A stretch of DNA of 64,000 bases from JAHEYG01 sp040403535 (GTDB lineage Bacteria > Bacteroidota > Bacteroidia > B-17B0 > Aurantibacillaceae). Location: the NCBI GenBank assembly GCA_040403535.1, contig JBBAKL010000011.1, forward strand, positions 1 to 64,000, given 5' to 3'. Positions 34,093-43,303 of this stretch are shown here, one piece after another. Positions within the stretch are counted from its first letter, which is position 1. The number at the start of each line of letters is the position of its first letter. Both the position numbers and the translations under genes were made by a program. Below the pieces are notes generated by a model. That model ran no database searches and had not been told where the DNA came from. It was given only the letters and a program-made list of their open reading frames with translations.

Positions 34093-36708
34093 TTGAAAAA
34101 GTTTAAAACCATACTCTTTTATTCGTTTGTAGCTATTAGTTTGGGTGCCGCTGCATTTGGCTATTTCTATTTGCGTCAAACAAAAAAACCTTCCTTAAAT
34201 GCGATGGATGTATTGCCAGACAAAGCAATTGTGGTTATTCAGGCGAGTAATTTCCACGAACTATCGTATAAGCTGTCGCACCAGAGTTTGATCTGGAATG
34301 AATTGGTGAATATTTCTGATTTTAAAAAAGTGAATCAGCAAATAAACTATTTTGATTCATTAACCACCGAAAGTGAAATTTTAAAAGAGTTTTTTAACGA
34401 CCGCCAGGTTATAATTGCACTTTACAGGGGAGCGAGTGAAACTAACGCCTTAATTACATTTAACCTTCGAGACCTGGCGCAGGAGCCTGATTTTATGGAA
34501 GCCTTGCAATCCGCTTTAAAAAGCGAGAAAAATAGCGAAGGAGTATTTGAAATTTGGAATGGAACCTCTAAGTATTATCTGAAAACTGCTTCAGGAGTTG
34601 TGGTTTTATCTCAGAATCCGGAATTAATTGCGAACTGCTTTGATTCTAAAATAAAAAAACAATCTGCAGACGCAACCTATCAATCGTTGATGAAAAACAT
34701 GGATGCGGATGATTTGTTTAACTTTTACATCAACCATAACGAGCTGAGCGCTGCCAAAACAAATGTAAACCTTAATAAATTTATACTAAGCGGAAAAACC
34801 GTATGCAATATTGAAATCACACCGGATGCATTAACCGCCAATGGCTTTAGTGAAAGCGATTCCGCATCTGTTTTAAATTATTTAAGTGGTCAGCCGGCAC
34901 AGCCTTGTGATTTTTTTCAAGCTTTGCCTTTTACTACGCATTATTATAAAGCAATAGCTTTAAGTAATTATGAAACATTTAAAACAAAATCAAGACTATA
35001 CGATTCATCGCCTTTGTATTGGAAGCAGGCGAACGATAGCGCGTTGTTTAATGTAAGAAAGGAATTGGAAGAGAATATCGGCGACAAAGTAGTTCAACTT
35101 CGATATACACAAAACACAGTCAGCGAAAATGCTTTGGTAATTGAATTGAAAGATACAACACGGGTAATAGAAGCATTACAGTTTGTTTCCGACAGCGTAT
35201 TTGTTTTACAGAATTATAAAAACTTTTGTTTGCGTGATTCATTATCGGATCTTTCAAAAGAATTATTCGGGAAGATATTTGAACTGAATGCTAAATATGC
35301 ATTTGTGTTTTCTAATTATTTGATAATTTCCGAGGATGAACCGGGGAATAATTTTTATCTGAACTCGATGATTAACACTTCCAGTCTTGCGCAAAACGAA
35401 GTGTTTATGAATTACGCCAAGGAAAACCTGTTGGTTAATTTTAATTACCAGGCATACGCCATCGTTAACAAACAGCAGGAGGAATTAAAAGAGACCTTTA
35501 TTTTTTTAAACGACAGCACGCTTCATGCATTTAAGAAATTAAATGATTACAGCATTAACATCACAAATTTTAAAAATCTGGCGCAGTTCAGAGCAAGTGT
35601 CAAGTACCAGCAAGGTTCGCAAAAACGCGATATTCCGGGATTATGGACATGTGAAGCAGACACTTTGATTATAGGGAAACCGGCTGTTTTTAAAAATCAT
35701 AAATCCGATCAGAATGAACTTTTATTTCAGGATGCAAAAAGTAATTTGTATTTAATCAATTCAACCGGAAGCATTCTTTGGAAGAAGCCTATTGGCGAAA
35801 TAGCCAAATCGGATTTCTTTGTTGTGGACGCGTTTAAAAACAACAAATTTCAGATATTGTTTAATACCGAGAACGCCATTCATTTGATTGACCGAAACGG
35901 AAATTATGTGCCGGGGTATCCGCTAAAATTACCTAAGCCGGCTACTAATGCATTGTCGTTGCTGGATTATGACAACACGCGCGATTACAGAATCATTGTA
36001 GCCTGTTCAGATAAGCTGATATACAACTATTACATTAACGGAACCCGAAACGAGAAATTTACTCCGATAAAAACGAATCAGGAAGTAATAAAACCGGTTA
36101 AATATATTAAAGTTGGAACAAGTGATTATTTAGTGATTAGCGATAAAGAAGGTAAAATTTATGTATATAGCAGAAGAGGGGAAGGAAGAATAGATTTACT
36201 TAATAAACTAATTACAAACGCGAGTGATTACTACATTAATACTTCCAACAACATACAAAATACCTCTTTGGTTTATTTTGACGATAAGAATAGTTTGCTG
36301 GAGAGTATAAGTTTGGTAGACAAAAAAGAAATTGTAAAACTTGGCGCAAGCTTTGATGAGACAAGCTGCTTCTTTGAATTAATTGATGATGACAAAAAGA
36401 TGGATCTTGTGGTGATTGACAAAACAAAAGTGTTGTGTTATGATTTAACGGGAAATGAATTGTTCCGTTACGAATCGGGTTCGGATGCGGCATATACCTT
36501 TGGACAATATTACTTTGATTCGGATGGAGCTTATTTTATATTGAATAACGCCATTAACGAAGTTCATGTAGTAGAGGCATACAAGAAGAAAATCATAAAG
36601 AATATAAAAGGAAATGGAGTGCCATTGGTTTATGACTTGTTTAAGGATGGAAAAAAATACCTGATTGTATCTGATAATCAATTCATGAAATGTGTATTGT
36701 TTAAATAA
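34093..36708 (+). CDS. Large membrane-anchored protein of unknown function with propeller-like C-terminus
   Basis: 871 residues, not assigned to a family with confidence. The start appears to be TTG at 34093, the only plausible start before a single hydrophobic N-terminal segment (about 7-27), after which the chain is extracytoplasmic. The N-terminal ~500 residues resemble DUF3352-type proteins (DVLPDKAIVVIQASNFHEL, FINHNELS-like periodic segments). The last ~330 residues have repeating beta units such as DAKSNLYLINSTGSILWKKP and DRNGNYVPGYPLKLP, as in PQQ-like propellers. Convergent with the phosphatase gene, the two stops being adjacent. Confidence 0.7.
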   Translation: MKKFKTILFYSFVAISLGAAAFGYFYLRQTKKPSLNAMDVLPDKAIVVIQASNFHELSYKLSHQSLIWNELVNISDFKKVNQQINYFDSLTTESEILKEFFNDRQVIIALYRGASETNALITFNLRDLAQEPDFMEALQSALKSEKNSEGVFEIWNGTSKYYLKTASGVVVLSQNPELIANCFDSKIKKQSADATYQSLMKNMDADDLFNFYINHNELSAAKTNVNLNKFILSGKTVCNIEITPDALTANGFSESDSASVLNYLSGQPAQPCDFFQALPFTTHYYKAIALSNYETFKTKSRLYDSSPLYWKQANDSALFNVRKELEENIGDKVVQLRYTQNTVSENALVIELKDTTRVIEALQFVSDSVFVLQNYKNFCLRDSLSDLSKELFGKIFELNAKYAFVFSNYLIISEDEPGNNFYLNSMINTSSLAQNEVFMNYAKENLLVNFNYQAYAIVNKQQEELKETFIFLNDSTLHAFKKLNDYSINITNFKNLAQFRASVKYQQGSQKRDIPGLWTCEADTLIIGKPAVFKNHKSDQNELLFQDAKSNLYLINSTGSILWKKPIGEIAKSDFFVVDAFKNNKFQILFNTENAIHLIDRNGNYVPGYPLKLPKPATNALSLLDYDNTRDYRIIVACSDKLIYNYYINGTRNEKFTPIKTNQEVIKPVKYIKVGTSDYLVISDKEGKIYVYSRRGEGRIDLLNKLITNASDYYINTSNNIQNTSLVYFDDKNSLLESISLVDKKEIVKLGASFDETSCFFELIDDDKKMDLVVIDKTKVLCYDLTGNELFRYESGSDAAYTFGQYYFDSDGAYFILNNAINEVHVVEAYKKKIIKNIKGNGVPLVYDLFKDGKKYLIVSDNQFMKCVLFK

Positions 36709-37563
36709 TTAGAGTTTAATTCCCATTACACACATATCATCGGTTTGAGAATTCTTATTTTTCCAGATTTCAAATGTTTTTTCCAGTTCATTTTTTTGTG
36801 CCGGACAGTCTAAATCAGACAAAGTCAAAAACAGCGAATTAAGTCGTTTGCTTGTAAATCGTTTATTTTTAGCTCCTCCAAATTGATCTTGAAAACCATC
36901 AGTGTAAATATATAGCTGTGAGTTTGGTTCGAGTTCAATTTCATGTTGTTTAAAAATCCTGTTTTTTTCAATTTGCCAGCCACCTATTGGAAAATTTTCG
37001 CCTTTTAAAATAGTCTGTTGTTTGTTATGAACTATATTTAATTTTCCCTTTGCTCCGGCAAATTTCAGAATGCGAGTATCAAAATCGAAGGAGGCTAGCG
37101 AAATTTCCATCCAATCGTTATCAAATAAATAATCTCCTGAATAATTAAATGTTTCCAACCATTTTTTATCTAAGTTTGTTAAGATATTTCCTAAATCATC
37201 GTCATCTTTTCCTAACACGAGGTAATTCAGAAAACTTACAGCCAAAACAGAAAGAAGAGCTCCGCTAACTCCATGTCCTGTACAGTCGGCCGTAGCAAAA
37301 AACACCTGATTGTTTTTATTGCTAACCCAATACAGATCGCCTCCAATAATTTGTTGTGGTTTATATAGTACAAAGTAATTATTGAAGCACCTTTTGAAAT
37401 GCCTTTCGTGGGGTAATAGTCCTTGTTGAATTGACGCTGCGTAATAAATACTGTCTAATAAATCTTTATTGTATTTATATAGCTTTTTATATTCGTCTTT
37501 TAATACCTCGTGGGAGGGTTCATTTAATAAGATTGATTCAGAAATTTCGAGTGAGAATTCCAT
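36709..37563 (-). CDS. SpoIIE/RsbU-type PP2C serine phosphatase
   Basis: 284 residues. A short N-terminal helical stretch is followed by a PP2C-type phosphatase domain: IQQGLLP, GGDLYW with metal ligand D76, ATADCTGHGVSGAL with D93, IYTDGFQDQFG, and the C-terminal DDMCVMGIKL. Proteins of this type dephosphorylate anti-sigma-factor antagonists in partner-switching systems. No kinase or STAS-domain gene is adjacent. The remnant at 3020-3503 shares its C-terminal motif. Confidence 0.9.
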   Translation of the reverse strand: MEFSLEISESILLNEPSHEVLKDEYKKLYKYNKDLLDSIYYAASIQQGLLPHERHFKRCFNNYFVLYKPQQIIGGDLYWVSNKNNQVFFATADCTGHGVSGALLSVLAVSFLNYLVLGKDDDDLGNILTNLDKKWLETFNYSGDYLFDNDWMEISLASFDFDTRILKFAGAKGKLNIVHNKQQTILKGENFPIGGWQIEKNRIFKQHEIELEPNSQLYIYTDGFQDQFGGAKNKRFTSKRLNSLFLTLSDLDCPAQKNELEKTFEIWKNKNSQTDDMCVMGIKL

Positions 37564-37659
37564 ATAGCCCTAAAATTATTCACTACAAATAACCTCTAGC
37601 TTTAGGAATTGTTAATCCAAAATTAAGTTCGACTAAAGTGTATTTTTGAAATACGAAAT

Positions 37660-38862
37660 TTAATATTCAAACAAACCGTATTCCGATTTAACAGTTACTT
37701 TTTTTCCTTCACCTTTTTCTACACGACCAATAATTTTCGCGTCAACATTAAATGATTTTGAAATAGCAATAATGTCTTGAGCTAAATGTTCCGGCACATA
37801 AATTTCCATGCGATGCCCCATGTTAAATACCTTATACATTTCTTTATAATCGGTTTCGCTTTGTTGGTGAATGGTTTTAAATAATGGAGGAACTTCAAAC
37901 ATGTTGTCTTTAATTACATGTAGTCCTTCATTCAAGAAGTGCAATACTTTTGTTTGTGCTCCTCCGCTGCAATGAACAATTCCGTTTATTTTACCTGAAT
38001 ATTTGTTTAATACAGCTTTAATCACCGGCGCGTATGTACGGGTAGGGGATAATACTAATTTGGCAGCATCAATCTTTTCGGTAGTCACCTTACCATTTAT
38101 GTCGGTATAAGTAACTTCAATCTGATCGGTTAGTTTTAGTCCGCCGGTATAAACCACTTCTTTAGGAAGGGCGTTATCGTATGTTTCAGGATATTTTTCG
38201 GCAACTGCTTTTCCAAACACATCGTGGCGGGCACTGGTTAAACCATTGCTTCCCATACCGCCATTGTATTCTGTTTCGTAAGTAGCTTTTCCGTAGGAGG
38301 CTAATCCAATAATCACATCGCCTGCCTTTATATTATCATTACTGACAACATCATTGCGCTTTAAACGGCACACAACTGTACTGTCAACAATAATGGTTCT
38401 AACTAAATCGCCAACGTCTGCTGTTTCTCCTCCGGTTGAATAAATGGAAATTCCATTTTCACGCAATGTTTTTAAAACATCTTCTGTTCCGCTGATGATT
38501 GCTGAAATTACCTCACCCGGAATTAAATTTTTATTTCGACCGATGGTGGAAGACAATAAAATGTTATCAGTAGCGCCTGCACAAATCAAATCATCCACAT
38601 TCATAATTACGGCATCCTGTGCAATGCCTTTCCACACATCCAGGTTCCCTGTTTCTTTCCAATACGCGTAGGCCAGCGATGATTTGGTACCGGCACCGTC
38701 GGCATGCATAATGACACAATGATCCTGATTTCCGCTCAGAAAATCAGGTACAACTTTGCAAAATGCTTTCGGAAAAAGACCTTTATCCAAATTGGCAATT
38801 GCTTTATGAACATCTTCTTTGGAGGCAGAAACGCCGCGTAAATTATATTTAGAATCTGACAT
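37660..38862 (-). CDS. purM: Phosphoribosylformylglycinamidine cyclo-ligase (AIR synthase)
   Basis: ATP-dependent cyclisation of FGAM to aminoimidazole ribotide in purine synthesis. About 400 residues, longer than E. coli PurM (345) but in line with the Bacteroidota form. HADGAGTKSSLA and the GGETADVGDLVRT segment are the PurM nucleotide-binding signatures, followed by GDVIIGLASYG and a C-terminal half with HRMEIYV. I use the ATG at 38862; the TTG 15 bp upstream would add five residues of no obvious use. Confidence 0.88.
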   Translation of the reverse strand: MSDSKYNLRGVSASKEDVHKAIANLDKGLFPKAFCKVVPDFLSGNQDHCVIMHADGAGTKSSLAYAYWKETGNLDVWKGIAQDAVIMNVDDLICAGATDNILLSSTIGRNKNLIPGEVISAIISGTEDVLKTLRENGISIYSTGGETADVGDLVRTIIVDSTVVCRLKRNDVVSNDNIKAGDVIIGLASYGKATYETEYNGGMGSNGLTSARHDVFGKAVAEKYPETYDNALPKEVVYTGGLKLTDQIEVTYTDINGKVTTEKIDAAKLVLSPTRTYAPVIKAVLNKYSGKINGIVHCSGGAQTKVLHFLNEGLHVIKDNMFEVPPLFKTIHQQSETDYKEMYKVFNMGHRMEIYVPEHLAQDIIAISKSFNVDAKIIGRVEKGEGKKVTVKSEYGLFEY

Positions 38863-39029
38863 TTTAAACGAACACAATTTAATTAGCTGATAAATAATTA
38901 CTTAAGAACTGCTCGGCTTGTTTTTTTACACTAATGTTTTGGTAAAATTAAGTAAATACTTCTTACAAACAGCAATAAAAGCATTTAGTTTTGTTTATTA
39001 AAGGCACGGCTAATTTTTACTAACAATTG

Positions 39030-39059
39030 TTTGATTTTAGGGATATCGTGCTAATTTTG
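39030..39059 (+). promoter_or_regulatory. Predicted promoter of the gene at 39096
   Basis: TTTG (39030-39033), 18 bp, then TAATTTTG (39052-39059), full matches to both boxes, 36 bp upstream of the ATG. Confidence 0.55.
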
Positions 39060-39095
39060 GCAACCGAATTTTGTCCTAAAGGGAATGAAATTTAA

Positions 39096-39536
39096 ATGAA
39101 ATTAAAAAGGATTATACTCGTATGTTTTGTGGCGATGCTTAGCATTTTTACCACAACCGTTTTTTCCGGCGAAAAACTTTCAAATGAGTTTGTACGTGTT
39201 TCGTTTGATGGAGATGATACTTTAAAAACAGAAGGTTCAACAAAGGCATCCATGCTGGATATTGATGAGGGTATTAAATGTTCGCGCGCTGAATTATTAG
39301 AGCGTGAATTTTTCGCAATAGGCGCAAATAAATATGGAGAAATTCTTCGAATCACTTTTCAGGATTTAGAGCGCGGCGCACGTGAAATTATTTTTCAGAA
39401 AAAATTGATGGAAAATGATAATGTAAAGTTTTATATGCCCAATGATTTAATTAAAGAAGCAAAGACCGCTGTTTTAATTGTCATGAAAGGTGATAAAATG
39501 TATTTCAAGAAGATTGACCTTACCGACGAAGAATAA
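39096..39536 (+). CDS. Exported protein of unknown function
   Basis: 146 residues. Signal peptide about 1-24 (LVCFVAMLSIFTTTVFSG). The mature part is acidic with no recognised domain. Segments: GDDTLKTEGSTKASM, IKCSRAELLEREFFAIGANKYGE and a C-terminal beta pattern KTAVLIVMKGDKMYFKKIDL. Probably periplasmic. It has its own promoter. The next gene, mqnA, appears to begin inside its 3' end. Confidence 0.65.
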   Translation: MKLKRIILVCFVAMLSIFTTTVFSGEKLSNEFVRVSFDGDDTLKTEGSTKASMLDIDEGIKCSRAELLEREFFAIGANKYGEILRITFQDLERGAREIIFQKKLMENDNVKFYMPNDLIKEAKTAVLIVMKGDKMYFKKIDLTDEE

Positions 39537-40299
39537 TTCCTTCCCGTACTTTATTAAAACAAAAATATCCATAGTAAGTTACTTTAACACTTTACCATTT
39601 CGATATGGCTTAAAGAACGCTGCAATCTCTTCTCAAATTGATTTGCAGGAGGACATTCCCAGTATCTGCGCACAAAAATTAAAATTTAATCAGGTTGAAA
39701 TTGGTCTGGTTCCGGTTGCTTTATTAAGTGAGCTCGATACGTATAAAATTATCACAGATTTTTGCATCGGTGCAAACGGAAAGGTTGACAGCGTGAAACT
39801 TTACAGTCAGGTGCCGCTAAACGAGATAAAAACGGTGATACTTGATTATCAATCCAAATCTTCCGTCACCTTAACAAAAGTGCTCGATAAGTTTTTCTGG
39901 AAAACCAATTTCCAATTTAAAGACGCAGTTCCGGGATATGAGCAATTTATCAGTGGAAATACAGCGGCAGTGGTGATTGGCGACAGAACCTTTTCGTTGA
40001 ACGGAACTTATCTATACGAATATGATTTAGCGGAAGAATGGAAAAAATTTACGGATTTGCCTTTTGTTTTCGCGGCTTGGGTTACCACATCGGAAGTAAA
40101 CTCCAATTTTATTCAAGCGTTTAATGATGCTTTAAAGACAGGTGTTAATAATATTAATAAAGCACTTTCTGAAAGCACGTTTAATTTCCCTTCTAAGTTT
40201 AATCCTGAAGATTATTTAAAAAACAAGATTGATTACAATTTAGACGATAAGAAAAGAATCGCTTTAGAATTGTTTTTGCATTACATAAGGCAATTATAA
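39490..40299 (+). CDS. mqnA: Chorismate dehydratase, futalosine menaquinone pathway
   Basis: Makes 3-[(1-carboxyvinyl)oxy]benzoate from chorismate, first step of the futalosine route to menaquinone. The periplasmic-binding-protein-like fold is recognised by KISIVSYFNTLPFRYGL near the start, IGLVPVALLSEL, and GDRTF in the second lobe. About 269 residues with the ATG at 39490, which overlaps the previous gene by 47 bp. The conserved fold begins near codon 25, so a later start (TTG at 39514) is possible. Other mqn genes are not in the window. Confidence 0.85.
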   Translation: MIKCISRRLTLPTKNNSFPYFIKTKISIVSYFNTLPFRYGLKNAAISSQIDLQEDIPSICAQKLKFNQVEIGLVPVALLSELDTYKIITDFCIGANGKVDSVKLYSQVPLNEIKTVILDYQSKSSVTLTKVLDKFFWKTNFQFKDAVPGYEQFISGNTAAVVIGDRTFSLNGTYLYEYDLAEEWKKFTDLPFVFAAWVTTSEVNSNFIQAFNDALKTGVNNINKALSESTFNFPSKFNPEDYLKNKIDYNLDDKKRIALELFLHYIRQL

Positions 40300-41184
40300 G
40301 CCATCAAATCTATTTCCTATTATAACATGTAGTGAAAGAGGAAGAATTTTGTAGATCAATTCTTTGCCTTGTAATGCAGGCTCTCCATCAAAATGTATAG
40401 CGTCGGGTGATTCGCGCGTAATAATAATTTCTTTGCCGGTTAATGTTTCGATAAGCTTTGATTCATTGGCCTTTCTTTGTAAAACTTTAATAACAGCGCC
40501 GATTCCTTTCAATAACGAAAATGGCTTTAGAATTACAAGATGAAAAACACCATCGTTGAGTTTGGCTTGTGGAGCAATATAAAAATCGTTGCCATATTGT
40601 CCGGCATTGGCTATAGTTATTAGAAAAGCTTCCCGTTCAATAATATTTCCATCAATGGATAATTTATATTTAGCGGGCTTATAGGCGAAAATTTCTTTTA
40701 GAGTTATTTTAACATACGACTGCAACCCTCGCTTTACCGAAGACGCAAAAAGTTTCCCAATATGCGCGTCAAATCCCACACCGCTGGTGCAAAAGAAGGG
40801 TATACTATTAATTATTCCTGTATCAATTGTTTTTTTATTTCCGTTTACAATTTGTTTTATTGCCTCTTCGGTTACCATTGAAATTCCCAACGATCGTGCT
40901 AAACCATTGCCGGATCCGGCAGGAATAATTCCTAATACAATGTTTGTGTTAACAATATTTTTTGCAACCTGATTAACAGTGCCATCACCTCCTACCGCAA
41001 CTGCATCGGTAAACCCCCCGTTTTTTAAAGTTTTTACAATTTCATCAAAATGATCTTTGTCCTTCCATATGGCAATTTCATTATAAATATCGGAGGGAAT
41101 TTCCTTTCGGATGGTTTCAATTAATTTGCCTGATATTTTTTTTCCGGCATTTGGGTTAACAATAAAAAGTATCTTACGTTGCAT
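40294..41184 (-). CDS. Lipid kinase, diacylglycerol kinase family
   Basis: 296 residues. Phosphorylates diacylglycerol or a related lipid (DagK/YegS group); cytosolic face of the membrane. IVNPNAGKK at 8-16, GGDGTVNQ at 65-72, and IPAGSGNGLARSLGI are the nucleotide- and metal-binding signatures. HFDGEPALQGKELIY near the end is the usual C-terminal motif. Its 3' end overlaps that of the convergent mqnA by 6 bp. Confidence 0.9.
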   Translation of the reverse strand: MQRKILFIVNPNAGKKISGKLIETIRKEIPSDIYNEIAIWKDKDHFDEIVKTLKNGGFTDAVAVGGDGTVNQVAKNIVNTNIVLGIIPAGSGNGLARSLGISMVTEEAIKQIVNGNKKTIDTGIINSIPFFCTSGVGFDAHIGKLFASSVKRGLQSYVKITLKEIFAYKPAKYKLSIDGNIIEREAFLITIANAGQYGNDFYIAPQAKLNDGVFHLVILKPFSLLKGIGAVIKVLQRKANESKLIETLTGKEIIITRESPDAIHFDGEPALQGKELIYKILPLSLHVIIGNRFDGL

Positions 41185-41223
41185 AGTAATAAAAGTACGA
41201 ACAATGAATAATATTTGAAAAAA

Positions 41224-42312
41224 TTATACAGAAACTATTTCTTCATATATAATCTGTTTTGATTTTGCTAACCAATTCTTAAATTCTACGTTTTCATAGT
41301 CAAAATCAGTACTGAACTCTAATAACTTATTCAAGTCGAACTTTTCGGCAAAAATTCCAGCACCTGCTTTATGTGCGTCTCTCGAGTTGCAATATTGCTC
41401 AAAGTGCCCCTTAACTGGCACCATTAATACCGGTTTACCCAAGAACATCGCTTCACAAACGGATTCGAATCCCGCAGTACTAGCTAATCCTCTTGCTTGA
41501 CTCATTTTTTCAAGGAATAATTTATCATTGATGGCATGGACAAACAATTTAGCCTCGTTAAATATAAAGTTTTGTTTAAGAAAAGATGGGTCGTCTGTAA
41601 AACAATGCAGTTCATAATTTGGATTTTCTTTATGCCAGTTTACTATTTCTTCAAAATATCCGTTGTTCACCAGGTAAATTAAGAAGAAATCATCTTTTTT
41701 AGGGTTTAACTGAAAAATATCACTCCGAAGTAGTGGCGGAACAATGACAACGCCCTGGTGTTTTTCTGATATGTCATAGAATGAGAGAGCCAGTTGTTTG
41801 GATGAACGGCTTGCCGTAAGTTTTGTAAATAATTTAATTGCAAATTGATCAGTAATTAAACTACCCGGAAATTTGAAACCCGGATGCAGATAAATGTATT
41901 GATGTGCAATGCAAATGTGATTAACTATTGGGTTTTTAAACCGGAAGTATAAGCCAATCATTAAATCAAAGAAGTTAATAATTGTATCCGGCTTGTATTT
42001 AGCAATAATTTCGTCAATTTGTTTTATGCTGTTTCTGAATGTACCAAGCTTACCAAAATTATATAAAACAGATTTTGGGATATTAATTGACTTATTTTTT
42101 TTATCGGATACAAAGTTAGGACTGGCCACTTGTATAATTGGTACATCAATCCGACTATACATAAAACTTGGAATTTCTCTTCTGCCGCTGCTGCCAACAA
42201 TCACCGCGCATACCTCATGACCTTTTTCTCGAAGCAATTCAAATAACGTTATGGCCTGAGTCATGTGCCCCCTGCCTTCTCCTTGTACTGCTAATAAATA
42301 TTTTTTTCTCAT
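41224..42312 (-). CDS. GT28/MurG-like glycosyltransferase family protein
   Basis: 362 residues, GT-B fold of the MJ1255-like group. The N-terminus YLLAVQGEGRGHMTQAI is the acceptor loop with GxGxGH; the second half has ASTAGFESVCEAMFLGKPVLMVP, the donor-binding part of GT28 enzymes. Acceptor and sugar unknown, possibly a membrane glycolipid. It overlaps the phosphoesterase gene by 4 bp (ATGA), so the two are coupled. Confidence 0.82.
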   Translation of the reverse strand: MRKKYLLAVQGEGRGHMTQAITLFELLREKGHEVCAVIVGSSGRREIPSFMYSRIDVPIIQVASPNFVSDKKNKSINIPKSVLYNFGKLGTFRNSIKQIDEIIAKYKPDTIINFFDLMIGLYFRFKNPIVNHICIAHQYIYLHPGFKFPGSLITDQFAIKLFTKLTASRSSKQLALSFYDISEKHQGVVIVPPLLRSDIFQLNPKKDDFFLIYLVNNGYFEEIVNWHKENPNYELHCFTDDPSFLKQNFIFNEAKLFVHAINDKLFLEKMSQARGLASTAGFESVCEAMFLGKPVLMVPVKGHFEQYCNSRDAHKAGAGIFAEKFDLNKLLEFSTDFDYENVEFKNWLAKSKQIIYEEIVSV

Positions 42313-43133
42313 TTGCCTTGTAAGATTACGCCTTCAGGTAAAATATTATCGATGTCTTTATTTACCTTGGCTTTTTTCGCTGCTTCATGTAGCATTAACC
42401 AGTGATGATAGTATACAATGTGCCATTTACCATTTTCGTCTTCAACTAGGGCACTTAAGTTTTCAACCCAGTCGCCTGAGTTTAAATACTCAATACCATT
42501 AATTTCTTTTACTATAGGCTGATGAATGTGTCCGCATATAATTCCATGGCAATTGCGTGAGCGGGCTACTTTTACTAATTCGTTTTCATAATCAGAAATA
42601 AATGAAATTGCCGATTTCACTTTTGATTTTATTGCTTGCGAAACGGAATAATATGGGAGGCCTTTCTTTTCTCGATAAGCGTTATAATGACGGTTAAACC
42701 ATAGCAGAAAGGTATAGCCAACATCTCCCAATTTGGCGATCCATTTGAAGTTAGAAGTAACATTGTCAAAAATATCTCCATGGGTAACAAAATACTTTTT
42801 ATCTATTCCTTGATGAACGTAACTACGTGTAATTTGAAAACGACCAAATGCAAAAGGCAGCATTTCATCTAAAAAATCATCATGATTACCGCGTAAATAA
42901 ATAATATCACATTTATTTTTGGAAGTTAATTTGATGATGTGTTTAAAAAAATTAGTGTGTTTCTTTTTCCATTCACCTGATTTTTTGAGCTGCCAGCCAT
43001 CAATAATGTCGCCATTTAATATGAGGGTATTACATTTATGATTCTTTAAAAAGTGAACGACTTCTTTAGCTTTGGATGCTTTTATTCCAAGATGTATGTC
43101 TGATAAGACAATTGTTCTGTAAAATGTTTTCAC
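42309..43133 (-). CDS. LpxH-like metallophosphoesterase
   Basis: 274 residues. Dinuclear-metal phosphoesterase motifs: D12-x-H14 in SDIHLG, GDIIDGW at 41-47, GNHDD at 82-86, VTHGD and CGHIHQP. Resembles UDP-2,3-diacylglucosamine diphosphatase relatives of lipid A synthesis, in the group often annotated as UDP-2,3-diacylglucosamine hydrolase. The true substrate could be different. Translation starts with GTG at 43133. First gene of a pair with the GT28-like protein. Confidence 0.85.
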   Translation of the reverse strand: MKTFYRTIVLSDIHLGIKASKAKEVVHFLKNHKCNTLILNGDIIDGWQLKKSGEWKKKHTNFFKHIIKLTSKNKCDIIYLRGNHDDFLDEMLPFAFGRFQITRSYVHQGIDKKYFVTHGDIFDNVTSNFKWIAKLGDVGYTFLLWFNRHYNAYREKKGLPYYSVSQAIKSKVKSAISFISDYENELVKVARSRNCHGIICGHIHQPIVKEINGIEYLNSGDWVENLSALVEDENGKWHIVYYHHWLMLHEAAKKAKVNKDIDNILPEGVILQGK

Positions 43134-43257
43134 GCGTTAAGGGTTTTACAAATATTGAAACCCTACCTCACTAGGAATTTACGTAAGCATTAATTTGAAA
43201 TTAAATAAAGTGTTTAAGTGTAAACAAAAACGGAATTTAGTGTTAACCTATAGTTAC

Positions 43258-43288
43258 AAAAAAGCCCCGCAAAACGCGAGGCTTTCCT
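43258..43288 (-). terminator. Terminator after the reprolysin-like protease gene
   Basis: AAAGCCCCGC (43261-43270) pairs with GCGAGGCTTT (43276-43285) with one mismatch and a 5-nt loop. The minus strand ends in T-rich sequence. Lies about 16 bp past the protease stop. Confidence 0.75.
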
Positions 43289-43303
43289 TTTTCAAGTATA
43301 AAC

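Noticed and set aside
38863..38877. TTG start five codons upstream for purM
   Set aside because: The ATG at 38862 is in frame and stronger; the extra residues are not part of the fold.
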